Below, piece by piece: positions 17,036 through 24,964 of a stretch of 46,151 nt of DNA. The notes under the pieces are model-generated. The model saw only the letters and a program-made list of their open reading frames with translations, was not told where the DNA came from and did not search any database. The DNA comes from Planctomycetota bacterium. Its GTDB lineage: Bacteria > Planctomycetota > PLA2 > JAEUHO01. Within the stretch, counting starts at the first letter, position 1. Every line of letters starts with the position of its first letter. The DNA lies in contig JASJAY010000068.1 of the NCBI GenBank assembly GCA_030066775.1, positions 1-46,151 on the forward strand, written 5' to 3'. A program made the position numbers and the translations under genes.

Positions 17036-18979
17036 ATGCGCCACACCCGACTCCTGCTCGCCTCCATCCTGCTCGGCATGCTCACCACGACCGCCGCCTG
17101 CGGCGGAGGCGGGGGCGGCGGCCCGGCTCCGGAGGGCGCCAATCTGCCCCTCGCCAACGCCGGGCCGGACCAGACGGTCCGCTCGAACGCCTACGTCTTC
17201 TTGGACGGGAGTGCCTCGGAGCTCGGGACGGACAACGGCACGTATGACTGGGAACAGATCGACGGTCCCCCCGTCGCAATCGAGAACGGCGAGGGCGCGA
17301 TCGCGGCGTTCTTCGCCCCCATCGTCGACCGCCGCGACAGCATCAGCCTGATGTTCCGCCTGACGGTGGAAGACGAGACCGGCGCAGACGCCGAGAGCAC
17401 GGTGACGATCACCGTCCGGCGCGCGGACTATCTCGTGTACGTGGCGGACGCGGAGGTCCCGGGCACCGACGAGCTGTTCGCCTGGGACCCCGACACCGGC
17501 GAGCGCCTGAAGCTGAGCGGCCTGGACACCGGCAGCACGACGGCGGACGTCGTGGACTTCGCCGTCGCGCCCGACCGACGCGCCGTCGTCTATGTCATCG
17601 AGCGGGATGCGCCCGGGGGCGGCCGCTACCGCTCGCTCGCATGGCGCGAGCTGCCGAATGGGAGCGCGGGCGGTCTCGCAGCGCCGATCGACTTCGGCTC
17701 GCCGGGTGTCCGCGGGGAGATCCGGGGCCGTCCGATCTGGGCGCCCGACAGCTCCTGTGTCGCGTTCATCGCCGACCTCGACGAGGACGAGGCGTACGAG
17801 CTCTGGTGCAGCGACGTGGAGCCGGGTCTCGGCGCCCAGACGCCGCGCCGGCTGAGCCCGACGCTGCCGAACGGCGCCGACGTGCAGTCCATCGTCGGCT
17901 GGTCGCCGGACGGCAGCCTGTTGGCGTACATCTCCGATGAGCGCGTCGTCGGATGGAACCAGATCTACGCCGCGCATGCCGACGGCAGCGGGTCCTACCG
18001 CCTCAGCGGCCGGCTGCGCGAGGGCGGCCTGGTCGAGCAAATTGCCTGGTCGCCGGACGGACAGTGGCTTGCGTACAAGGCCGATCAAGACGAGGCCGGC
18101 GTCGAGGAGCTCTTCGCTTCCAGCGCCGACGGCTCCATCAACAAGCAGTTGAACGCGCCGCTCGTGACGGGCGGCGATGTGCGGCGGTGGTTCTGGTCCC
18201 CCGACAGCTCGCGGATCGCCTACACGGCCGATGCGGTCGTGGATGGGCGCGTCGAGCTCTTCGTCGCAGGCGTGACCGTCCGTCTGCACGCGCCGCTGCA
18301 CCCCCCCATCGCACCGGGGGGCGGCCTGAGCGAACCCGTGGGCTGGTCGCCGGACGGTTCGTTGTTCGCGTACGTGGCGGATCAGAACGGCGTCGGTGTG
18401 CGCGAGCTCTTCGTCGCAACCAACGACGGGACCGACAGCCGGCTGGTGAGTGGCGCCATGGTGACGGGCGGGGACATCGCGGACACGGAGCTGTGCGAAA
18501 CGCGCGTCCGGTGGAGCGGGGACGCCCAGTACCTCGTGTACGTCGCCGATCAGGACGTCGACGGGACGTACGAGCTGTTCTCCGTGAATGTCGGCTCGGG
18601 TGATGTGCGCAAGATCTCCGGTCCCGCTCAGCCGTCGACGCTCGCCTGCGACCCCGCATTCCTCGACTTCGAGGAGGGCTTCGGCGTGATCTACCTCGCG
18701 GACGCGGAGAGCCCAGGCCGCGCCGAGCTGTTCGCGACGACCACCGTCGCCATCGAGCCGCCTCGACGTCTCGCGCCCCCCCTGCCCGACGGCCGCCGCG
18801 TCACGCGCTTCGAGATCGCGCCGGATCGGACGCGGCTCGTGTACCAGGCCGACCAGGACACCGCCGGCGTCGACGAGCTCTACGCCGTAGACCTCACGAC
18901 GGCGCCCGGGACCAGTACGAAGGTCACGCCCGACCTGCCGGCGGGCGCCAGCGTCAAGGCGTGGGCCTGGGCGCGCTGA
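17036..18979 (+). CDS. Lipoprotein with PKD-like and TolB-like beta-propeller domains
   Basis: 647 residues. ATG 17036 has GGAG 8 bases upstream. The signal peptide ends in a lipobox (TTTAAC) whose cysteine is followed by seven glycines, so it is a lipoprotein with a flexible glycine tether. Residues about 35-125 form a PKD/Ig-like module: ANAGPDQTVRSNAYVFLDGS, DYLVYV at its end. The rest is a series of propeller blades of the TolB/PD40 kind: WSPDGSLLAYISDE, WSPDGQWLAYKADQD, WSPDSSRIAYTAD, WSGDAQYLVYVADQD. A recurring DxxGxxELF motif follows many of them. The family serves as a binding platform in the periplasm or on the surface. It is preceded by the GTCAAGTTC element and followed 77 bases later by another element-bearing lipoprotein. 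Confidence 0.88.
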   Translation: MRHTRLLLASILLGMLTTTAACGGGGGGGPAPEGANLPLANAGPDQTVRSNAYVFLDGSASELGTDNGTYDWEQIDGPPVAIENGEGAIAAFFAPIVDRRDSISLMFRLTVEDETGADAESTVTITVRRADYLVYVADAEVPGTDELFAWDPDTGERLKLSGLDTGSTTADVVDFAVAPDRRAVVYVIERDAPGGGRYRSLAWRELPNGSAGGLAAPIDFGSPGVRGEIRGRPIWAPDSSCVAFIADLDEDEAYELWCSDVEPGLGAQTPRRLSPTLPNGADVQSIVGWSPDGSLLAYISDERVVGWNQIYAAHADGSGSYRLSGRLREGGLVEQIAWSPDGQWLAYKADQDEAGVEELFASSADGSINKQLNAPLVTGGDVRRWFWSPDSSRIAYTADAVVDGRVELFVAGVTVRLHAPLHPPIAPGGGLSEPVGWSPDGSLFAYVADQNGVGVRELFVATNDGTDSRLVSGAMVTGGDIADTELCETRVRWSGDAQYLVYVADQDVDGTYELFSVNVGSGDVRKISGPAQPSTLACDPAFLDFEEGFGVIYLADAESPGRAELFATTTVAIEPPRRLAPPLPDGRRVTRFEIAPDRTRLVYQADQDTAGVDELYAVDLTTAPGTSTKVTPDLPAGASVKAWAWAR

Positions 18980-18997
18980 TCGGGCGTCGCGAATCCC

Positions 18998-19023
18998 GTC
19001 AAGTTCGGAAGTCGCAGTCGCTC
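18998..19023 (+). promoter_or_regulatory. Conserved two-block element before beta-propeller lipoprotein 2
   Basis: GTCAAGTTC (18998-19006), 12 bases, CGCTC (19019-19023), again a perfect copy with CCC-x-TCCG following. It lies 33 bases before the ATG at 19057. Identity with the 16981 copy reaches beyond the two blocks. Confidence 0.65.
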
Positions 19024-19056
19024 CCCCTCCGTCGCCGCCGCCCACTGGAGCTTGCC

Positions 19057-22000
19057 ATGCGTCCCACGCCCATCGCTTTCGTCCTCACCCTGCTCCTCTG
19101 CACCGCGTGTGGCGGCGGGGGTGGCGCACCCGACGACGATGCAACGCCGCCGGACGGGCCGCAGGCGACGGTCTTGTATCCCACCGCCGCGTCGGTCACG
19201 ACGGCGTCCGTCATCGTCGTGCGCGGCACGACCACGCACGACCAGGCCATCGCGTCGGTCGAGGTGAACGGGAACCCGGCGACGAGCACGGACGGGTTCG
19301 CGACTTGGGAGGCGCGGGTCGACCTGCCCGCAGGCGAGAACGCGGTAACGGTCTCCGTGGTGGATGCGGAGGGCACCGCAAACGCGACAGCCGCAGCGCT
19401 CATGGTGTATCGCGAGCCGCAGCTCGCGGCGATCCGCGCGATGGCGCCCGATCCGTCCCTGGATGCGGTCTACACGCTGGGCGTCGGCGCGAACCTCGTC
19501 ACCCAGGTCCGGCTCGACACGGGTCGCCCGCAGCTCGTCTCCGGTCTTTGCCGGGGGCAGGGGCCCGTGGTCGAGCAACCCACAGGCATTGCGAAGGACG
19601 TGGGGAGCAACACGCTGCTCGTGCTCGATGCCGGGACGCAGACGCTCGTTGCCGTGCACGCCGCGGACGGCAATCGCCGCATCCTCTCGGGCGCCGGGTT
19701 CGGTCCCGGCCTCGTCGGGTTCGAGGACGTCACGGCACTGGGCTACCTGTCCGGCTGGGTGGAGGCGCCCGACACGGCCTTCGTCGCAGATGCCGGCCAC
19801 CTCGGTGTGTTGGCCGTCGACATCACGACGGGCGCACGCCGCATGCTCTCCGACGCGAACCATGGCGCCGGCCCTCTGTTCCAGTCGCTCACGGCCGTCG
19901 CGATCGACACTTCGTACCGACGCCTGCTCGTGATGGACCGCGATGCCGGCGCGGTCCTCACGGTCGACCTGACCAGCGGTGATCGAAGCGTGCTGAGCGA
20001 TGCGGACGTGGGCGGGGGTCGACCGATCGAGGTACCGGGGAGTCTCGTCGTGGACGAGGATCGGGCACGCGCGCTTTACATCGAGCACAGCGCGCCGCCG
20101 GCGATCATGGCGGTCGATCTCGCGACCGGTGCGCGCACCGAGATCCCGGCTGCGACGACGGGCCTGACGGCGCCGGCGCTCCTGTCGATGGCGCCGGGCG
20201 GCAATGCGGCGTTGGTGCTGGACCTCCAGCGGTTCGCGATCGTCGAGCTGGACCTCACGACGGGGATCGCCACCGATCGCGTGCGCTGGCGTCGGGGCGA
20301 CGGGCCGGACTGGACGTCGCTGGATGCGATCGTGTACGGCCCCGGAACGGATCGCGCCTTCGCGCTCGCCCGGTTCGACGGGCAGGACGTCGTCGCGGCC
20401 GTGGATGTCGACACGGGCGACCGCAGCGTCGTGAGCGGCGCCTCACGCGGCGTCGGCCCGCTCTTCGTGGAGCCGCGTGATGTCCTCTTCGACGACCAAG
20501 ACGGCGCCCTGTACGTACTCGATGGAGGACTCGAGCAGATCCTGCGCGTGGACGCCGCAACGGGTGACCGCACGGTTGTCTCCACACCGGCCGTGGCGCC
20601 CGCGCTGATCGAGGCGGAAACGCTCGCGCTCGACCGGCCCCGGGGCCGCCTGCTCCTGATCGACACGGCCGCCTCCACGCTCGTGGCGGTCGACCTCGCG
20701 ACAGGCATCCCGACAGTGGTCAGCGGTGCAGGGGTCGCAGGCGGCGTTCCCTTCGTCGATCCGCGCACGCTCACCGTCCACGAAGAAGCCGGTGTCGCCT
20801 ACGTCGGCGACGTGTCCCAGGGCACCGTCTACACGGTCGACCTGGCCACGGGTGATCGGGGCATCCTGACGTCGCCCGACGTCGGCTCGGGCAGCCCGCT
20901 GCCGACGGGCGGCCGTCTCTACCAGCTCGAGATGGACGTCGAGGCCGGGCAGGTCCTGGTCCTGGGCGACGGCCCGAAGGACCTGTTCGCCATCGACGTG
21001 GCGGGCGGCCACCGGCACCTGCTCATGACCCCCGTGTTGGGGACGGGCTCGCTTCTCGTCCGGCCGGACGACCTGTCACTCGATCCCGCGCGCCGCGTGC
21101 TCTACGTCAAGGATCGCGGGCAGTACGCCATCGCAGCCGTGGACCTGGGTGCACCGTCGCCGATTGGCGATCGGTTCGCCGTCAGTGCGCCGGCTTTGGG
21201 TGTGGGGCCGGATTTGGGTGAGCCGACCGACGTAGCGCTGAATGGCGGCGCGTTCAACGCGTACGTGCTCGACGCAAGCCGGCCGGCAGTCTTCGAGGTG
21301 CGCGTCGACACCGGCAACCGGCGGCTCATCTCCGGCGACGGCGAAGGCAGCGGCGTCGCATTCGATCGCCCGGTTGCGCTGGCCTACGACGAGCCACGCA
21401 ACCGGATCCTGGTTCTGGACCGGGACCTCGACGCGCTCCTCGCCGTCGATCGCGAGTCGGGCGCGCGCACCGTGATCTCCGACGCGTCGACCGGATTCGG
21501 GCCCGCGTTCAGCATCCCGGCCGGGCTGGCCCTCCCCCTCCGATCGGACACTGCCTACGTCGTGGACGCGGCGTTGGATGCCCTGATCGAGGTGGACGTC
21601 CTGACGGGCAACCGCCGCATCGTGTCCGACGACACGACCGGCTTCGGTGTGCTCCTCGGCTCGCCCGAGGGCGTCGTGATCGACACGCGCCCGGGGATGA
21701 ACCGCGCCTTGGTGGTGGATCCGATCCTCGATGCGCTCGTCGGCATCGATCTCGACACCGGCACGCGAACCGTCCTGAGCGACGACAGGGCGTTCGGGCC
21801 GGACCTGGGCAGCCCGCGCCGGGTCGTGCTCGACGCCGAGGGCTGTCGCGTCCTCGTCGTCGACGACGGATTGGGCGCGCTGCTGGAGATCGATCTCGCC
21901 CGCGGAGACCGCCGCATCGTCGCCGACGACACGCTCGGGTTCGGCCGTGCCTTCGAAGGGAGCGAGCTGGGCCTGGCCTTCGACGCCCGCCGCCGTCAGG

Positions 22001-22104
22001 CGTACGTGGTGGACAGCGACCGTCCGGCGCTGCTGCGCGTGGACGTCGGCTCGATCCAACGCGTTCTCGTGAGCCGCTCGGCGTTCCCTAGCGAGGACAA
22101 CTAG
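19057..22104 (+). CDS. Large repeat lipoprotein, multi-blade beta-propeller
   Basis: 1015 residues. ATG 19057 has GGAG 6 bases upstream. The lipobox LLCTAC is followed by five glycines. Residues about 35-120 are an Ig-like module (ATVLYPTAASVTTASVIVVR). The remainder contains about 16 repeats of 45-55 residues with the pattern [IV]D-x2-TG-x-R-x3-S-x5-G-x-GP-x3-P-x2-[VL]-x-[YF/L]D-x6-L-[VY]-V-x-D. Examples are VDTGNRRLISGDGEGSGVAF and VDLTSGDRSVLSDADVG. This is a YncE/NHL-like propeller repeat. Sixteen repeats exceed one propeller, so two or more propellers are expected. The outer location and the promoter element it shares with the CHAT genes suggest an envelope protein under the same control. 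The ligand is unknown. Confidence 0.87.
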   Translation: MRPTPIAFVLTLLLCTACGGGGGAPDDDATPPDGPQATVLYPTAASVTTASVIVVRGTTTHDQAIASVEVNGNPATSTDGFATWEARVDLPAGENAVTVSVVDAEGTANATAAALMVYREPQLAAIRAMAPDPSLDAVYTLGVGANLVTQVRLDTGRPQLVSGLCRGQGPVVEQPTGIAKDVGSNTLLVLDAGTQTLVAVHAADGNRRILSGAGFGPGLVGFEDVTALGYLSGWVEAPDTAFVADAGHLGVLAVDITTGARRMLSDANHGAGPLFQSLTAVAIDTSYRRLLVMDRDAGAVLTVDLTSGDRSVLSDADVGGGRPIEVPGSLVVDEDRARALYIEHSAPPAIMAVDLATGARTEIPAATTGLTAPALLSMAPGGNAALVLDLQRFAIVELDLTTGIATDRVRWRRGDGPDWTSLDAIVYGPGTDRAFALARFDGQDVVAAVDVDTGDRSVVSGASRGVGPLFVEPRDVLFDDQDGALYVLDGGLEQILRVDAATGDRTVVSTPAVAPALIEAETLALDRPRGRLLLIDTAASTLVAVDLATGIPTVVSGAGVAGGVPFVDPRTLTVHEEAGVAYVGDVSQGTVYTVDLATGDRGILTSPDVGSGSPLPTGGRLYQLEMDVEAGQVLVLGDGPKDLFAIDVAGGHRHLLMTPVLGTGSLLVRPDDLSLDPARRVLYVKDRGQYAIAAVDLGAPSPIGDRFAVSAPALGVGPDLGEPTDVALNGGAFNAYVLDASRPAVFEVRVDTGNRRLISGDGEGSGVAFDRPVALAYDEPRNRILVLDRDLDALLAVDRESGARTVISDASTGFGPAFSIPAGLALPLRSDTAYVVDAALDALIEVDVLTGNRRIVSDDTTGFGVLLGSPEGVVIDTRPGMNRALVVDPILDALVGIDLDTGTRTVLSDDRAFGPDLGSPRRVVLDAEGCRVLVVDDGLGALLEIDLARGDRRIVADDTLGFGRAFEGSELGLAFDARRRQAYVVDSDRPALLRVDVGSIQRVLVSRSAFPSEDN

Positions 22105-22110
22105 GCGGGG

Positions 22111-22524
22111 TCACTCCCGGGAGGCCAGCAGCTCGTCGCGCAACCCTTCGCTCAAGGTGAACGGCGCGGCGAGCGCCTGCACGTACTCCGCGCGCTCTCG
22201 GGTCGTCATCGTCGGCCAGGCCTCGGCATCGGCGATGCGCCGCCGGACGACCTTCAGCAACCGCGGATGGTCCTCGAGCGCCCGCTTCGAGAGCCGGTTC
22301 GCGAGGTTCTTCTCGGCGAGCTCACGGCGCAGGCCGTCGAGGCCGTCGATGCGCTTCTGCTCCGACTGATCCAACGCAGCCAGCACGCGCCGGCAGACCT
22401 TCGCAACGAGGGGGCTGCCGGCCACGAGCGGGTCGTTCGGGTCTTCCGCGAACTTCCCCTCGAGGAGGACGCGGTAGAGGGCGTGCAGGAGCTCCGGCTC
22501 GTCGATGGTCAGCATGCGAGGCAT
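22111..22524 (-). CDS. Small hypothetical protein
   Basis: 137 residues from ATG 22524, or 134 from the second ATG at 22515, which is the better choice if TAGCAT at 22528-22523 is the -10 box. It is all helical and charged, with neither signal peptide nor membrane helix, so it is cytoplasmic (VCRRVLAALDQSEQKRIDGL, RLLKVVRRRIADAEAW). No family is recognised. It lies 21 bases downstream of the sugar-dehydrogenase gene on the same strand and ends 6 bases from the convergent lipoprotein gene. Confidence 0.7.
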   Translation of the reverse strand: MPRMLTIDEPELLHALYRVLLEGKFAEDPNDPLVAGSPLVAKVCRRVLAALDQSEQKRIDGLDGLRRELAEKNLANRLSKRALEDHPRLLKVVRRRIADAEAWPTMTTRERAEYVQALAAPFTLSEGLRDELLASRE

Positions 22525-22528
22525 GCTA
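22523..22528 (-). promoter_or_regulatory. Possible -10 box TAGCAT overlapping the first ATG
   Basis: CTAGCAT on the minus strand overlaps the first possible ATG (22524). With a normal start distance the transcript would begin at about the second ATG (22515), implying a leaderless message. Confidence 0.25.
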
Positions 22529-22545
22529 GCGAATCCAGCGCGTGT

Positions 22546-24861
22546 CTACCGCGGCAAGCCGTCGATCCACTCGCCGATGAGTGCGCTACCCGCATCGTCG
22601 ACGAGGCTCGAGCCGATCTTCGGCATGCGCGAGGTGTCGAGCCGCTGCATGCGCAGCCAGAGCACGCTGTTCTCCTTCAGGCCCGCATCGATGATGCGCG
22701 GGTCGCCGAGCCCCAGGAAGCCCTCGGTCGGCGAAGCGCCGATCGTGCCCGTCTGGGCGTCGGGCGTCGTGTAGCGCAGGTCGAGCTCACCGGGCGCCGG
22801 GCCGTCGGGCAGGTGACACTGGGCACAGTTGGATGCGAGGTAGGCCCGGGCACGCGCCGCCAGCGAGGCGTTCGCATCGGCCGGATGCGGCCACGCCACG
22901 GCCTGCCCCGGATCGCCGATGTCGACCTGGAACAGTCCGATGTGGTTCCACGCGCGGAGCTGGTTGTCGGTCACCCCGCCGTAGTCGAAGGCGCGGTTGA
23001 TCTGCCCCGTACGGACGCCGAGCACGTGACCGGCGGCCGGGGTGTGGCAGGAGAGACACTGCGCGCGGCTGGGATACGCCCACGTCTGAGTGCGCTGGCC
23101 GCCGGGGGCCGACACATCCTGGATCGTGAAGTCCTCGGTGAGCGCACCCGGCAGCAGGTCTGCGTCCGTCTGCGCGTCGTTCCAGCGGTACGTGTAGCCC
23201 GACCACCCCGCCGCGTCGCGCAGCATCACGCGCGTCTCGAGGCGACGCCGGCTGCCGGGATCGCCGACGGTGAGCTCCAGCTCGAAGTGCTTCACGAGCA
23301 CGGTGCCGACGGGATAGCCCCACGGTCCGCTCGACGCGTACTGGATGGAGAACCCGTCCGGCACGCCGATCCAGCGCCGCTTGACGGCGTCGTCCGACCA
23401 CAGCGGCGCGTTGACGTCGTACTCGATCAACCCGGACGCCGGCGTGAGCGCTGCCACATCCGTGAACAGGCCCGTGGCCGACAGGGTGCCCGGCAGCGCG
23501 GGCGGCGGCGTGCCGCTCGGCTCGGTGAAGCGATGCAGGGTGCCGTTGAGCGAGACGGCGTAGAGCTCGCCGCGCTCGTCCTCGCCGAACGAGACGAGGC
23601 TGTTGAGGTTGGAGATGTGCTCGTTGGAGAGCATCCCGCCTTGCCCGTCGGGTACGAGCGCCCAGATGCGCGTCGAGCCGTAGTCGCCGTACACGTAGGC
23701 GCCGCGCAGCGTCGGCACGTCCTGGCCGCGGTAGCGGTACCCGCCCACGACGGTGCTGCCCTGGGTGCGGCCATAGGCCACGATCGGATCCACGACCTGC
23801 GCACGGGGCAGGTTGCCGCCGTTGAGGTGCTCGAGCTCACCCTCGTACGCCACCCAGCCGTAGTTGGCTCCGCGGGTGATGACGTCGATCTCCTCGCGCT
23901 GGCCTTGGCCGACGTCGCCGAGCCAGATCTCGCCGGTGTCGCGGTCGAAGGAGAAGCGCCACGGGTTGCGCAGGCCGTAGGCCCAGATCTCGTCGAGCCC
24001 GGCCTGGCCCACGAACGGGTTGTCGCCCGGGATGGAGTACGGCTGCTGGGCGGTCGCGCCGCGCACGTCGATGCGCAGGAGCGAGCCCAAGAGCGTGTTC
24101 AGGTTCTGCCCGTGGCGTTGAGGATCATCCCCGGCGCCGCCGTCGCCCATGGCGACGTAGAACATGTCGTCGGGCCCGAACGCGAGCATGCCCGCGTTGT
24201 GGTTCCCGAAGGGCTGGCTGACCGTGAGGATGATCAGCGGCGCATCGCCGCTGTCGACCGGCGGCAGCGCGGGGTTCGTCGGGAACGTGGCGCGATAGCG
24301 CGCGATCACGGAGCGTCGCGGCCCGGACGCCGAGTAGTGCACGTAGTAGTAGCCGTTCGTCGCGAACGCGGGGTCGAACGCGAGGCCGAGCAGCCCCTCC
24401 TCGTTCGAGGCGCGGCTGACGCTGACCGGTCCCGGGCTGTTGGCGCTGAGGTCGAGCAGGATCGAGGTCGACGTCGCGTTCTCGTCGTTCGGGAAGACGT
24501 GAATCTGCCCGTTCTGCTCCGCGACGTAGAGCCACGCGGTGTCGCCCGGCTGCTGGCGCGGATCCGGCGCGGTCGTGAAGAAGATCGGCCGGCCGTTGAA
24601 GAACAGCTGGTCGAACGCGCGCTCGAGGCCGACGCCCGTCGGGTTGGGGGCCGTGTCGGGGAAGCCCAGGGTCGCCAAGGGCTGCCGCTCCTCGAGGCCG
24701 AACGGCGCCGGCTCGATGCCGACCCCGCCGCCGCCGCCGCCCCCGCAGGCGAGCAGGAGCACGAGGCCGGAGCCGAGGACGAGTCCGCCGAGGACGCTCA
24801 GCAGCGGAAAGGGCGAGGGCGATGCCTGCTGGATGGACACAAGACTGCTCCGGGGCCCCAC
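22546..24861 (-). CDS. Lipoprotein: PQQ-type sugar dehydrogenase fused to cytochrome c-like domain
   Basis: 771 residues from GTG 24861. The lipobox LLLAC (C39) is followed by seven glycines. Residues about 55-430 are a glucose/sorbosone-dehydrogenase propeller of the soluble PQQ enzyme type: NEEGLLGLAFDPAF, NHNAGMLAFGPDDMFYVAMG, GDGGAGDDPQ, then WRFSFDRDTGEIWLGDVGQG. These enzymes oxidise sugars or other alcohols in the periplasm with PQQ. The C-terminal part has a TGLFTDVAALTPASGLIEYD segment and two haem c motifs, CLSCH (near residue 600) and CAQCH (near 680). The latter region resembles the HNE_0200-type conserved family; I am fairly but not fully sure of that name. The fusion would pass electrons from PQQ to haem in one polypeptide. 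No PQQ-synthesis genes are in the window. Confidence 0.85.
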   Translation of the reverse strand: MGPRSSLVSIQQASPSPFPLLSVLGGLVLGSGLVLLLACGGGGGGGVGIEPAPFGLEERQPLATLGFPDTAPNPTGVGLERAFDQLFFNGRPIFFTTAPDPRQQPGDTAWLYVAEQNGQIHVFPNDENATSTSILLDLSANSPGPVSVSRASNEEGLLGLAFDPAFATNGYYYVHYSASGPRRSVIARYRATFPTNPALPPVDSGDAPLIILTVSQPFGNHNAGMLAFGPDDMFYVAMGDGGAGDDPQRHGQNLNTLLGSLLRIDVRGATAQQPYSIPGDNPFVGQAGLDEIWAYGLRNPWRFSFDRDTGEIWLGDVGQGQREEIDVITRGANYGWVAYEGELEHLNGGNLPRAQVVDPIVAYGRTQGSTVVGGYRYRGQDVPTLRGAYVYGDYGSTRIWALVPDGQGGMLSNEHISNLNSLVSFGEDERGELYAVSLNGTLHRFTEPSGTPPPALPGTLSATGLFTDVAALTPASGLIEYDVNAPLWSDDAVKRRWIGVPDGFSIQYASSGPWGYPVGTVLVKHFELELTVGDPGSRRRLETRVMLRDAAGWSGYTYRWNDAQTDADLLPGALTEDFTIQDVSAPGGQRTQTWAYPSRAQCLSCHTPAAGHVLGVRTGQINRAFDYGGVTDNQLRAWNHIGLFQVDIGDPGQAVAWPHPADANASLAARARAYLASNCAQCHLPDGPAPGELDLRYTTPDAQTGTIGASPTEGFLGLGDPRIIDAGLKENSVLWLRMQRLDTSRMPKIGSSLVDDAGSALIGEWIDGLPR

Positions 24862-24886
24862 CGCATCGCTGCCTGACTCCCCACCG

Positions 24887-24892
24887 AGCCTA
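24887..24892 (-). promoter_or_regulatory. Possible -10 box TAGGCT
   Basis: GTAGGCT on the minus strand lies 25 bases before the GTG at 24861. It is identical to the box before the sigma gene. Confidence 0.35.
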
Positions 24893-24964
24893 CCCCGAGC
24901 CCCCGGCTGCGCACACCGGACGGGTTCAGATCCTGAACACCTGGGCGTCGGGTGGCGGCCGGGC

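Noticed and set aside
22267..24876. 869-codon plus-strand frame opposite the dehydrogenase (and 28743-31886 plus)
   Set aside because: They read as R/A/V/G-rich low complexity, overlap well-supported genes in full, and have no recognisable motif.
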